Positions 12,429-20,490 of a stretch of DNA of 28,486 bases are shown here, piece after piece. The notes below the pieces were generated by a model. It searched no databases. It worked only from the letters and a program-made list of their open reading frames with translations, and was not told the DNA's origin. Made by a program: the position numbers and the translations under genes. Numbering within the stretch: the stretch's first letter is position 1; every line of letters begins with the position of its first letter. This stretch comes from a virus, in IMG/VR virus record IMGVR_UViG_3300044955_000087, positions 1 to 28,486 of that record; one strand, given 5' to 3'.

Positions 12429-12588
12429 CACGCCACCAGCTTACGCCATAGGGAACAGCAAGCGCCACGACTAGAACAATCGCCTCCGTCACGTCACCCT
12501 GCATGTATTCAGGCAGCCATCCGTTAGCCACCAGCCAAGCCACCAATGGCGCAAATACGTGGCGCAGTAGTCTATTCAGTTCCTTCAT
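12409..12588 (-). CDS. Small putative holin (Pam3_gp28-like)
   Basis: 59 residues. The ATG at 12588 overlaps the endolysin stop by 4 bases. It has two hydrophobic segments (LLRHVFAPLVAWLVANGWL, and TEAIVLVVALAVPYGVSWW) joined by a short polar PEYMQGDV loop, and a basic tail (RDVRRGI). This size and pattern match the Pam3_gp28-type small phage holins I recognise: a first helix with an aromatic/Pro kink, a conserved Q/GDV linker and a second helix. Inference: forms or regulates the membrane lesion that releases or activates the endolysin. The 3' end overlaps the next gene by 20 bases. Confidence 0.7.
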   Translation of the reverse strand: MKELNRLLRHVFAPLVAWLVANGWLPEYMQGDVTEAIVLVVALAVPYGVSWWRDVRRGI

Positions 12589-13112
12589 TTCTTAAACATC
12601 CCCATGATAAACCGCAGCAGAGCCGCCCAATCAAACCCGGTAGAACGTGGCATCTCGGCCAAGTAGTCATCCGCATGTCCCGCGATAAGTGCCGCCTTAT
12701 CTGTGCCATTCACAACACGCCGCATTTGCGCGAACGTCGAATAATAACCCATAGACTTGCCAGTAAACCACCCCTCTTTCATGCCACGAACCAAGATCTT
12801 AGCTGAGACCTTTGGCTTCATAACCACGTCAGGATCAGTTGTCAGATCCAACCCCAACACCGCGCCCGCGTACTCATAGTTACGCTCCCAGGTCAACTGC
12901 ACATACCCGCGTCCATACCAAGGCCAGTACCGCAAGTTACCCTTCCGCCACGACTCACTCAGCCAGTACGCCTCTCGCACAGGCTTCATGGTGTGCGCTG
13001 TCTCATGATAAGCAGTTGCCAGAACGTAAGCTGTGTGCTCGTCGCTCAAGCCAGCTTTGCGGCACTCTTTCAGGATTAGCTGTGTGTCGCCTAATTTCCA
13101 GTTAACTTTCAC
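12585..13112 (-). CDS. Endolysin, GH19 chitinase-like glycosidase
   Basis: 175 residues. It has the GH19-type endolysin core: TAYVLATAYHETAHTMKPVR with the catalytic Glu in HET, EAYWLSESWRKGN, and the substrate-groove motif WYGRGYVQLTWERNYEYAG. A helical C-terminal part (ALLRFIMGMFKK) follows. It cleaves peptidoglycan glycan strands at the end of infection. There is no signal peptide or membrane anchor, so it needs a holin; candidate holins lie directly beside it, and the gene overlaps its neighbours by four bases on both sides. No cell-wall binding domain is apparent, as is usual for phages of Gram-negative hosts. Confidence 0.88.
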   Translation of the reverse strand: MKVNWKLGDTQLILKECRKAGLSDEHTAYVLATAYHETAHTMKPVREAYWLSESWRKGNLRYWPWYGRGYVQLTWERNYEYAGAVLGLDLTTDPDVVMKPKVSAKILVRGMKEGWFTGKSMGYYSTFAQMRRVVNGTDKAALIAGHADDYLAEMPRSTGFDWAALLRFIMGMFKK

Positions 13113-13294
13113 TTGTCACCCTCCAAATAACCTTCAATCTTAGCCACCCGCTCCCGAAGATCTGCAAGCGCATCTAGGATCTTAGCGCCAGGATCTTCCT
13201 TATCTCCACCTTTTGTATGCCACCAAATCCAAGCTATGAAAACCAAGGGTGCGCCATACGTTGTGAGTAGAGTTGTTAAAACATCATTTTCCAC
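13109..13294 (-). CDS. Single-span membrane protein with coiled-coil tail (lysis cassette)
   Basis: 61 residues. A short N-terminus leads into one membrane segment (TYGAPLVFIAWIWWHTKGG). A charged region follows, then a coiled coil with heptad spacing (AKILDALADLRERVAKIEGY). The shape resembles XhlA/hemolysin-like or spanin-like lysis accessory proteins, although the long, Cys-free periplasmic region expected of an i-spanin is lacking. Overlaps the endolysin start by 4 bases. Possible roles: an antiholin or pinholin-like partner, or an inner-membrane anchor for lysis control. Confidence 0.6.
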   Translation of the reverse strand: MENDVLTTLLTTYGAPLVFIAWIWWHTKGGDKEDPGAKILDALADLRERVAKIEGYLEGDK

Positions 13295-13703
13295 TTCTCA
13301 TGGCCTCTAGAAGCAACCATAGGTGCAATGGCAGAAACACCACGCTTGCATACAACCCTATCACGAAAACACCGCCACATAAAGCCGCCGAGTAAGACAG
13401 AATGAGAAACTGAACGCAATGAAGCGCCGCACCAACCGCAACCATCCAATATCTAACAGGCTTCATTAGGCCGATGATAGTTAACGCAGAAGTGGCCATG
13501 TTAATAAAAGCCCAACCAACAGCCGGAAACGAGTACGCTAGCCAACCCCAAGTCGATTCTTCAAACCCTGCACCGCCCGTCATGGCGTCTATCCAGAACA
13601 GAACCCCAATAAAGAACAAGGCGCACTGCATTGCCACCAAAAGCGGCCTGTGACGATCTAGGCTATTACTTGCCAGCCATCCTACTTTCACCTCACCAGC
13701 CAT
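13284..13703 (-). CDS. Four-span membrane protein of the lysis region
   Basis: 139 residues with four hydrophobic segments: PLLVAMQCALFFIGVLFWID, GWLAYSFPAVGWAFINMATS, VRYWMVAVGAALHCVQFLIL, and VFVIGLYASVVFLPLHLWLL. The N-terminus is polar (AGEVKVGWLASNSLDRHR). No catalytic motif. It lies between the tail genes and the endolysin in a run of overlapping membrane-protein genes (16-base overlap upstream, 11 downstream). Function unknown; association with lysis is inferred only from position. Confidence 0.6.
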   Translation of the reverse strand: MAGEVKVGWLASNSLDRHRPLLVAMQCALFFIGVLFWIDAMTGGAGFEESTWGWLAYSFPAVGWAFINMATSALTIIGLMKPVRYWMVAVGAALHCVQFLILSYSAALCGGVFVIGLYASVVFLPLHLWLLLEAMRSGK

Positions 13704-13981
13704 GTGACCCCCATCCAGGCACCGCCCAACACTAGCGCAACAACAGGCATAAACTCGGACCCCGCCATATAGACGCCAGCACCCCAGAAGAAACAGTCCT
13801 GATAATAGTCATGCTTCCGAGCGCCCGCATAACGGATCTGAAACATTTCCCACGCCACGAATAGCAGCGCGGCTGCGATCCAGCCAAACAGCACCGCCAG
13901 CGCCGCACCAAACACAACGTGACCGATCTGGTTAAGCCCTGCGACATATGGATTTGACCTGAAATCATCGGGTGCGAACAT
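13688..13981 (-). CDS. Membrane protein of the lysis region
   Basis: 97 residues. A polar start (FAPDDFRSNPYVAGLNQI) is followed by two or three hydrophobic segments: HVVFGAALAVLFGWIAAALL, and the C-terminal FMPVVALVLGGAWMGVTWLV, with a charged central part RYAGARKHDYYQDCFFWGAG. The RKHDYYQD segment between spans recalls small phage membrane proteins from marine siphoviruses, but no function is known to me. The ATG shares one base with the upstream stop (TAATG). Confidence 0.6.
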   Translation of the reverse strand: MFAPDDFRSNPYVAGLNQIGHVVFGAALAVLFGWIAAALLFVAWEMFQIRYAGARKHDYYQDCFFWGAGVYMAGSEFMPVVALVLGGAWMGVTWLVR

Positions 13982-14517
13982 TAGGCAGTATCTCCACCGT
14001 TAACCAAAGCCATAGCCGCAATCGTTGTAGTTGATGCGCCAGCCGCTGAAATCCTAATGTGAGACACGGCCCCCGCCGGAACCCCTACACTTCCAGATGC
14101 ATAACCAACAGCACCCGTGCCAGACGATACAGCATCGACAGAGCCATCCGCAAAATTAATAGTCACAGTGGTTGAGCCGACAGAATTAGCGCCTACTGTA
14201 GCCACTGTGAACGTGGCCCCAAACGAAACCCCGTCATCACTAATAGATATATCCATAGGCGCACCAGCACCAGCAATATTATGGTGATATACATGAATAA
14301 CAGCGCCAAGATACCCAGACATTCCAGCCAATGTTAAGTTGCTAGCAGCGGAACCAGCTATAGATTTATACCCTTTCGCCTTCGGAGATAATCTTGGCGC
14401 ACCATCCGCCCCCTCAAAAGCAGCAATGACGTTGTTATCCCAACGCTTACCAATCTCAGACGTTAGAGGCGCATCTGGGTCCGTCTGACTATCAATAGGG
14501 TCAACCCAAGTTGCCAT
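13981..14517 (-). CDS. Tail-tip/appendage protein, beta-rich
   Basis: 178 residues. The N-terminus WVDPIDSQTDPDAPLTSEIG followed by KRWDNN is a pattern seen at the start of virion appendage proteins (a short anchoring segment). The rest is Gly/Ala/Ser/Thr-rich beta structure (SISDDGVSFGATFTVATVG, and a VSSGTGAVGYASGSVGVPAG segment), likely a jelly-roll or fibre-tip domain. It lies directly after the tail-tip hub gene at the end of the tail module, which fits a receptor-binding or tip accessory protein. No chaperone or peptidase domain seen. Confidence 0.55.
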   Translation of the reverse strand: MATWVDPIDSQTDPDAPLTSEIGKRWDNNVIAAFEGADGAPRLSPKAKGYKSIAGSAASNLTLAGMSGYLGAVIHVYHHNIAGAGAPMDISISDDGVSFGATFTVATVGANSVGSTTVTINFADGSVDAVSSGTGAVGYASGSVGVPAGAVSHIRISAAGASTTTIAAMALVNGGDTA

Positions 14518-14532
14518 TAATCTCTAGCCCCC

Positions 14533-16296
14533 TCAAGAGAACACATATGCAGGACTCCCGTCACTCATCTTTTCGGTTGTATTATCAGCAAAGAAGGCGT
14601 ATTTAGCCTTTTCAGCATCGCTTGCAATAGTATAGTCCGGCGTAGTATTCGGCGCAATCAACGCATACTTCTGATCAAACTGGTACACCTGCGCCGTTAC
14701 TGTCATCTCATGTTTTGGCTTGTCGTACTTGATTGACACCGCCTGCATTAGTTTGTCTAGGTTAGCGCCAGTTTCGTCTTGGTGTATTCTACTATTGACA
14801 CGAATAACATCAGTAAGCTCTAGGTCTGGATCATATGTCACCGTGAACTTGTAAAATGACGGAGACCACCTAAAGCGGTTAATAAGCCGCTTGCCGATGA
14901 TGCGAATAGCGCTATCGTTGCCAGCACCTAGCCACCTAATATAGATCTGGCGAATACGGGTGTCACCGAATTCATTGTCTGACTGCGCGTCAATATCAAC
15001 GATCTGACGAAGCCGATTATAGCTGTCACCCTCAGTCGCGCTAATCGTTGGCGACATGATGTCACTATAGATGCCGATCTGGGTTAGCCGCTTGTCATCT
15101 CGGTCATCCACATCAATCGACTTTATATTGGCTTGGTCATTGAAATCAAATATAGTGTCTTCATCAGGCGGACGGTTAACCTTAAGACCGATATCTTGCG
15201 TTTGCCTATTCCACCATATACTGATACCAAGTGGTGCGATCTCGCTTAGTAGGCTATTAACGCCTGTTGGCTTGGTGATCTCTGCGGTTAGGTTCAAAGA
15301 TCCAGCCCATCGTGACACTTCATCTTGCCAATCGGTGAACGGGATAAACGCTGGGTCTATGTTGGCGTAGTCCTCTAGCAGCGTCTTAACTACGCTATCA
15401 ATCCGCACATCATCGACCCTGAACGTCTGCTGTACGCTATCACCAGATGAGTGAGACGACACATCCGTATCACTCAAACCGCGACCAGTTATTGTCATCA
15501 CGTCACCAGAGCGGGTGAATGACATGATCTCAGAACCAATGATGATCCGGCCTGATGCCTCGTACTCGCTATTACCGATCCCAGTAGGTGTCAGCGTGAA
15601 CTCTGTGTCCGTGTCCGTAATATCAGCGACCAGCTCACCAGTGTTTGCAATCGGGCAAGTGGCGCTTTTATCGTCAGCCAGCGTTAGGATGTCCTTTGCC
15701 TCAAATGAAGCTTGATTGCCGCTTACATCAACTGTCATGCCCGTGAGAACGTAATGGCGCGTCACAACATCGGTCAGAACACCATTATCAAAATACGCCT
15801 CATTCACACGACAAGCGCGTCCTGAATAGTACGGCCAGCGCGCTCTAAGCTTGCCAAAGAACGTGCCTCTTGATGCGGGGTCATAACCTATGCCGCTGGA
15901 CTGTGCGGCCCCTGTACGGCGCTCCAGTGCGTATTTATCGGTATATCCATCACCATATGCGAAGTCTGAACAGGTGAACGTGATTCGTTCCCGCTTACCA
16001 AGACCCTTTACATTTGGATTAGTGCCTGCAATGTTGACCTCGCCACTTGACGCTGATACCGTCTTAAGGCACGGAAATACGCCCGCCTCTTTTGGCAAGT
16101 TCTGTTGCGGCATATAAAACTTGTATGTAAGCGACCCTAGATCAAAGCTTTCCTTGACGGGGCAAGTCTTATAGGTATTGAAACACTTAGCCGCGCTATC
16201 AGTTCCAAGCACGGCAGGACATGACCCGACACCGTAATCTAACGTGCATTGATCAACGTCAATCTCCACCCATACAATCGGCTCACGTCCCGACAT
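14533..16296 (-). CDS. Tail-tip/baseplate hub protein with N-terminal Cys cluster
   Basis: 587 residues. The N-terminal 110 residues (REPIVWVEIDVDQCTLDYGV onward) contain six cysteines: 17, 26, 38, 45, 76 and 109, in DQCTL, GSCPA, AKCFN, KTCPV, FPCLK and FTCSD. The central region has beta domains (a DITDTDTEFTLTPTGIG segment, GRIIIGSEIMSFTR), and the C-terminal half resembles a baseplate-hub fold (RLTQIGIYSDIMSPTISATE, a RIHQDETGANL segment). Known: lambda tail-tip protein L carries an iron-sulfur cluster. A similar cluster here is inferred only from the Cys pattern. The position after the distal tail protein fits a tail-tip hub. It overlaps its upstream neighbour by 14 bases. Confidence 0.7.
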   Translation of the reverse strand: MSGREPIVWVEIDVDQCTLDYGVGSCPAVLGTDSAAKCFNTYKTCPVKESFDLGSLTYKFYMPQQNLPKEAGVFPCLKTVSASSGEVNIAGTNPNVKGLGKRERITFTCSDFAYGDGYTDKYALERRTGAAQSSGIGYDPASRGTFFGKLRARWPYYSGRACRVNEAYFDNGVLTDVVTRHYVLTGMTVDVSGNQASFEAKDILTLADDKSATCPIANTGELVADITDTDTEFTLTPTGIGNSEYEASGRIIIGSEIMSFTRSGDVMTITGRGLSDTDVSSHSSGDSVQQTFRVDDVRIDSVVKTLLEDYANIDPAFIPFTDWQDEVSRWAGSLNLTAEITKPTGVNSLLSEIAPLGISIWWNRQTQDIGLKVNRPPDEDTIFDFNDQANIKSIDVDDRDDKRLTQIGIYSDIMSPTISATEGDSYNRLRQIVDIDAQSDNEFGDTRIRQIYIRWLGAGNDSAIRIIGKRLINRFRWSPSFYKFTVTYDPDLELTDVIRVNSRIHQDETGANLDKLMQAVSIKYDKPKHEMTVTAQVYQFDQKYALIAPNTTPDYTIASDAEKAKYAFFADNTTEKMSDGSPAYVFS

Positions 16297-17089
16297 AGTA
16301 ACTTATCCTCATGGTCATCTGTGCCGCAATACCGCTCTCGATATATGAAGGCGACAACTCACCATCACTTTGCCCCCGCCAGCAGTATCCAATGTCACGC
16401 GCATCATAGGCCGGATTGCCAGCAAACGCGAATGGCTTACCTTCGTTAAAATGATCCTCAAACTCGGTCATAGTATCATTGACCCAATCGGCCCGCATCC
16501 ACGGGAATGAAACACTAATAGCGCCGCCTTTCTTGCGTACCTTCTGCGGTACGAACTGACCCCCCAAAGTATCACCGCCCATCACATCGACCTTTTGACC
16601 ATGGCGGAACCCAACGCGATTGCCTTCGATGCCGAATTCAAACGGCAAGCACACCCCTAGCATGATTACGCCAACATGCGCGTGTTCAGTTCCATGCCAG
16701 AAGCGCCAAACATCGCCTTCCACCTCATTAAACAGAACCATGATAGTGCTGTTGTCTTCCGGCTCAATTAGGTCAGTTGCATCTGTGAACGTGGACCCAC
16801 CATCTTGACTGTATTGGATCTTGAACCCACCACCAACTGTACCGTAGTCATGTGCCGCAACCACGACGCAGTTAGCGGGCGTTGACACCCCCATATCCAC
16901 ATCAAGCACAGGATTGACTACGCCTGTGTCCGGATACCAATAATCAGCCGTTGACGTGGTGATGACGTTCTCAGGCCCGAACCCAGCAGAATCTCCAGCC
17001 GTTCCAGTTAGCGTACCATCAGCGAATATGTTCTCGAATAGAACTGTAGGTTTGTTCGTGTCGTATGGCGTCCCATCAATATATATCAT
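16283..17089 (-). CDS. Distal tail protein (tail tip)
   Basis: 268 residues, directly after the tape measure gene (4-base overlap). Residues 1-150 look like a galactose-binding/F5-8-type beta sandwich (a PENVITTSTADYWYPDTGVV segment, VVAAHDYGTVGGGFKIQYSQ, with FWHGTEHAHVGVIMLG). The second half has RVGFRHGQKVDVMGGDTLGG then VSFPWMRADWV and EFEDHFNEGKPFAFAGN, typical of phage proteins that cap the tail tube. Inference: connects the tail tube with the hub protein encoded next, equivalent to lambda M or Dit. Confidence 0.65.
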   Translation of the reverse strand: MIYIDGTPYDTNKPTVLFENIFADGTLTGTAGDSAGFGPENVITTSTADYWYPDTGVVNPVLDVDMGVSTPANCVVVAAHDYGTVGGGFKIQYSQDGGSTFTDATDLIEPEDNSTIMVLFNEVEGDVWRFWHGTEHAHVGVIMLGVCLPFEFGIEGNRVGFRHGQKVDVMGGDTLGGQFVPQKVRKKGGAISVSFPWMRADWVNDTMTEFEDHFNEGKPFAFAGNPAYDARDIGYCWRGQSDGELSPSYIESGIAAQMTMRISYYVGT

Positions 17090-19101
17090 GCCGTTTGAAT
17101 TCCTGAGATGATTACACCGTCCTCGCTTTCGGATTGAATTCCCTTAATGATAGCGTCCAGCATAGGGCCAACCACCTCCGCCATAGTCCCTTCTAGCTGA
17201 ATTACGGTCTGCGTCTGTGGCGCAACCTCAGCAGCCGAAGACGTAGCGGTAACGCCAGCCGCCGAAGACGTGCCGCCAGCAGATATAGACCCTCCACCAC
17301 CTCTGCCAGCTCCGCTTAGTTTCAATACACCATTGGCGGCAATCAATCCCACCTGTGCCGCGCCGTATGCAGAAATAGTAGCAGCAGCAGGAGGGCCAGC
17401 GATAGGGCCAAGTTCAGCGAGCGCCCTAGTAGCTGCCACCGCTGTATTCTGAATTGCCTGCGCAATACTCAATCCTGTATTGATAGCGATAAGAGCCTTT
17501 GCCGCCCCCTCTGACCGACCGGCCAGAGTGCTTAGGAAGTCCATGGCGGCACCAGCGGCTGCGTTCTGCGCATCAACTACGCCTTCAGATTGAGATCTCT
17601 CAATCTCTGACAGCCTATCCATATACTCCATTTTAAGCCTAAGCTTAGCCTCCTCATGCTCCTCAATACCCAACAACTCAATAGCACGCTGATCTGCAAG
17701 CAACGTGTCTTGCTCAAGCTTCCATTGCTCCAGAACTTCGCGTTCTGTCATCAGGCTTGTTTTCAGTGCCTCAAGATCCGCAGCGTATTGGTCAACCTTA
17801 GCGCCACCACCGCCGCCGCGACCAACCCTGCCCGGCTTTTCGCCTGTAAGCTCTTCTTTAGTTGGCAGCAGGTCATCACCAACCTGCAACCCACCACCCA
17901 GCGGCGCGAATTCAACATTGGCCAGCGCATATGCCTCATTGTAAGCAATGCCCATAGACGCAGCCAGAGACGCCGCACGAATAGCCGCGTCATCAATATT
18001 CTTCAGATCAACTCCAGCAAGCTTAAGGATAGCGACCTCTGCCTTACCAAGCTCCTCAACCAGCTTTTGCTCTAGCCGGATCTGCTCCTGCATGCGAGCG
18101 CCATTCTCATTCCTGATACGCTGCTGCGCCTCAAGGAACATGTTTGCGCTTTCAAGTAGGTACTCTTGCTGCCCTGCCTTAGCGACAAGATCATCCATAT
18201 CACCATCAGCAGACTTAACAGCAGCCCCAAGAAGCTCCATCTGGTAAACGCTATTTGAAAGGTTCTTCCAGAACGCTAGCTGTCTATCGCTCATCTCACC
18301 AGAGACATCAACAGTTGACTTGAAGATGTCACGAACCCGTACAGCCGCCTCGTAACGGTCGCTCAGGTCAGCAGCGTTTTTCATCTCATTTAGCGCGTCA
18401 ACAAACAGGCCAACCTCTTCGCGGTTCGCCTTCCATACTGTGATATTGCCCCGAAGCTGTGTCTCCACGTCAAGCAAGTCACCAGCGTCACCAATAGCGC
18501 CAAGAGAGTAGCTGTAGTTCGTCACACTTTCCGCAAGCTCTACCGTGGCGGCGTTAATGCTATTCAGCGCCTCGATTTTAGCAATTGCAATTAGGTCTCT
18601 ATATGCGTCTGAAACCATGCGGACGTTATCAGCAGCAGCATCAAACGATTCACCGTTATTCCTATCAATTTCTTTCGCTAGACTAACGTATTCCTCCATC
18701 GCGGAGTTAGCGTCTTCGATAGCTTTCTTGAATTCATCAGTAGCATTTGACGCGCCTGTCATAGAGCTTATCAATGCAGGCAGCGCGATACCAGCAACAG
18801 TACCAATTATAGTGCCAGCGACCCCAAACGCCATGCCAATGTCAGCCGCCTGCACTGCAACAGCCTGACCTAGCTGCCCTGTAGCCGTATACATCTGACC
18901 GATCTGCGATAGCTGAGGCGCAAGCATACGCATGTTGACGCCAGACCTAGCAGTAGCAGCACCCAACTTGCGCTGCCCCACCGCCATCCTATCCGCACCA
19001 GCCTCAGCCCGTGCAGCCGCCGCAGTCATATCATCCAGATCACCAGCAGCCACAACAGCGCCAGAGCTATCAATTTTATAACCTAGCTCTGCGACTGCCA
19101 T
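17086..19101 (-). CDS. Tape measure protein
   Basis: 671 residues, the longest late gene, located after the tail chaperones as in most siphoviruses. It has a long helical N-terminus (DMTAAAARAEAGADRMAVGQ), then APQLSQIGQMYTATGQLGQA, and a hydrophobic segment (MAFGVAGTIIGTVAGIALPA) typical of the part that enters the host membrane. Coiled-coil segments follow (EEVGLFVDALNEMKNAADLS; a QQRIRNENGARMQEQIRLEQ stretch), then an Ala/Gly-rich C-terminus (AAAGAAMDFLSTLAGRSEG; AIAQ-type repeats). At about 0.15 nm per residue a tail near 100 nm is expected. Serves as ruler and scaffold for tail tube assembly. Confidence 0.88.
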   Translation of the reverse strand: MAVAELGYKIDSSGAVVAAGDLDDMTAAAARAEAGADRMAVGQRKLGAATARSGVNMRMLAPQLSQIGQMYTATGQLGQAVAVQAADIGMAFGVAGTIIGTVAGIALPALISSMTGASNATDEFKKAIEDANSAMEEYVSLAKEIDRNNGESFDAAADNVRMVSDAYRDLIAIAKIEALNSINAATVELAESVTNYSYSLGAIGDAGDLLDVETQLRGNITVWKANREEVGLFVDALNEMKNAADLSDRYEAAVRVRDIFKSTVDVSGEMSDRQLAFWKNLSNSVYQMELLGAAVKSADGDMDDLVAKAGQQEYLLESANMFLEAQQRIRNENGARMQEQIRLEQKLVEELGKAEVAILKLAGVDLKNIDDAAIRAASLAASMGIAYNEAYALANVEFAPLGGGLQVGDDLLPTKEELTGEKPGRVGRGGGGGAKVDQYAADLEALKTSLMTEREVLEQWKLEQDTLLADQRAIELLGIEEHEEAKLRLKMEYMDRLSEIERSQSEGVVDAQNAAAGAAMDFLSTLAGRSEGAAKALIAINTGLSIAQAIQNTAVAATRALAELGPIAGPPAAATISAYGAAQVGLIAANGVLKLSGAGRGGGGSISAGGTSSAAGVTATSSAAEVAPQTQTVIQLEGTMAEVVGPMLDAIIKGIQSESEDGVIISGIQTA

Positions 19102-19431
19102 CTAGTTGCCTTCCATCTTTCTCTTACGCTCTCTCCTCGCCTCATGGTACTTAATAGCATCAGGCATGGCAGAACGAAACGCGCGGTCCATTGCGTAGAT
19201 TATACCTTGATCCATCCTAGATAGCGAAACACCCGACCACGCCGACCACTCAGCAACGATGCTAGGACGTATCACATCAGCGTTATCGCCACAGAACCCA
19301 CGTAAATCCCAGAACCAACCCACATGCCTAGTACCTGCATCCGGTATGCCATGATCATCAACAGGCGCACCAATGTATCCATGCACATCGCGCCTGCTAT
19401 CACCATCCCAGCCCGGAAGATCCCATTTCAC
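19102..19431 (-). CDS. Second tail assembly chaperone frame (GT-type, made by -1 frameshift)
   Basis: 109 residues from the GTG at 19431, but the frame is open upstream to the slippery heptamer at 19476-19482, which lies in the end of the preceding gene. It continues as FYEALKVGLVNHIKSHVKWD. So the natural product is probably a fusion of about 265 residues made by -1 frameshifting, as with lambda G and GT. The segment contains DLPGWDGDSRRDVHGYIGAP and a helical, very basic end (KYHEARRERKRKMEGN). Its position between the first chaperone and the tape measure is exactly that of the T domain. Independent initiation at the GTG has no good RBS. Confidence 0.72.
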   Translation of the reverse strand: MKWDLPGWDGDSRRDVHGYIGAPVDDHGIPDAGTRHVGWFWDLRGFCGDNADVIRPSIVAEWSAWSGVSLSRMDQGIIYAMDRAFRSAMPDAIKYHEARRERKRKMEGN

Positions 19432-19457
19432 ATGTGACTTGATATGGTTAACAAGCC

Positions 19458-19898
19458 CTACTTTGAGGGCTTCGTAAAACCCGAAATTTCATCTACCTTC
19501 GCAGTGATCTGTGGTGCGAAAACAGGCATCCTCATAAAGATTACCTTGTTTTCATACGTACAATCTGGCTCACCATCTTCATCATTAACCAGCGCCTCGC
19601 CTTGGAAGTCCCAACGCGAAATGCAGGCAATGTATTTATCCGACACCTCAGACTGCCACAGCTTACCGCGATCACCTTCAGGAATGTCAACAGTCATGCT
19701 ATCGCCATCCACCTTGGAACTGCGCAACATCAGGTCGGTTGATTTAGCGCGATATTCCTCAGTGACAGCAACGGCGGCGTCACAGGTGATGTCTTTCACC
19801 CATACACGCCAGCCAGTCTTCTCGCCATCACCATCAAGCAATTCAAGCTCGAACTCTTGTTCGTACCCGTTACGATACGCCTTATCTGCAATTGCCAT
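19458..19898 (-). CDS. Tail assembly chaperone (G-type)
   Basis: 146 residues, with GGGGGAG about 6 bases before the ATG on the minus strand. It begins AIADKAYRNGYEQEFELELL, has WRVWVKDITCDAAVAVTEEY, and ends in DEISGFTKPSK. The length and position between tail tube and tape measure genes match lambda G-like chaperones, which coat the tape measure until the tube assembles around it. Four codons before the stop lies the GGGTTTT slippery sequence that leads into the next frame. Most ribosomes would end here and a minority continue. Confidence 0.75.
   Translation of the reverse strand: MAIADKAYRNGYEQEFELELLDGDGEKTGWRVWVKDITCDAAVAVTEEYRAKSTDLMLRSSKVDGDSMTVDIPEGDRGKLWQSEVSDKYIACISRWDFQGEALVNDEDGEPDCTYENKVIFMRMPVFAPQITAKVDEISGFTKPSK
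19476..19482 (-). other. Programmed -1 ribosomal frameshift site (GGGTTTT)
   Basis: On the minus strand, zero-frame codons read tcG GGT TTT. This is a canonical X-XXY-YYZ heptamer with X=G, Y=T, Z=T. After slipping back one base the codons are GGG TTT TAC, and the new frame is open without a stop through 19431 and on to 19102. The zero-frame stop follows six codons after the slip. Placement at the G/GT junction of the tail chaperones matches the conserved arrangement in siphoviruses. Confidence 0.8.
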
Positions 19899-19921
19899 AT
19901 TGGCTCCCCCTTATAGTTTAG

Positions 19922-20398
19922 TTAAACGTCAGTCGGATCTACCTGGATCACACCTTGGTTCAGCATCATGTTGAACGTCTTATTCAAGAACGCCTCGTTA
20001 TTACCAAGCTGATAAGACGGCAGGGAAATCAAGCCACGGTAATACAAAATAGTGTTAGTGACGCCGCCTGGGTTGTCGCCAATGTCGATCTTGAACGCAT
20101 AATTCAATTCAGTTGCAGCCGCAGTATCAAGAGCATCTGCACCAGTGCTATCAGGGTCGTAACCAATGGTAATGCTAGTTGTGCCGCCATCTTTCTGGCC
20201 TTTCTGGTGCTGCAACCATCCGCCACCCCAATAACCTTGTGATACGTCATTCTCCGACACTTCCAGATTGCCATGCTCCACGATCTTACCACAGTCAACG
20301 AATGTCAGCGCCTCGAACGCGGCTTGGTTAAGTTCATCGGCCTGTGCTGTGGCGCAGATGGAGAACGTCGCACCTTTTAGAATAGGGGTATTAGCCAT
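19922..20398 (-). CDS. Major tail tube protein
   Basis: 158 residues from ATG 20398 (GTG 20401 is in frame). Starts ANTPILKGATFSICATAQAD and continues as a beta-rich single domain (EHGNLEVSENDVSQGYWGGG, TSITIGYDPDSTGADALDTA, ILYYRGLISLPSYQLGNNEA). This is the style of phage tail tube proteins of the phage_tail_3/lambda V-like group. It precedes the tail chaperones and follows the tail completion gene across a reversed cassette, the canonical position. Highly expressed in other phages; forms the hexameric rings of the tube. Confidence 0.78.
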   Translation of the reverse strand: MANTPILKGATFSICATAQADELNQAAFEALTFVDCGKIVEHGNLEVSENDVSQGYWGGGWLQHQKGQKDGGTTSITIGYDPDSTGADALDTAAATELNYAFKIDIGDNPGGVTNTILYYRGLISLPSYQLGNNEAFLNKTFNMMLNQGVIQVDPTDV

Positions 20399-20430
20399 CA
20401 CGGCACCTCATAATTGTTTGAATTAGGTTG

Positions 20431-20459
20431 TTGACATGATATGCGATATGGTCTAGGTG
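20431..20459 (+). promoter_or_regulatory. Rightward promoter of the cassette inserted in the late operon
   Basis: Consensus TTGACA (20431-20436), a 17-base spacer and TAGGTG (20454-20459). The -10 is weak, but the layout matches the promoters at 8139 and 25193. It starts only 33 bases from the start of the divergent tail tube gene. TAAGGAG at 20477-20483 precedes the ATG at 20491. Confidence 0.55.
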
Positions 20460-20490
20460 TAGCAAATAAGCGGATGTAAGGAGAGAGCTA

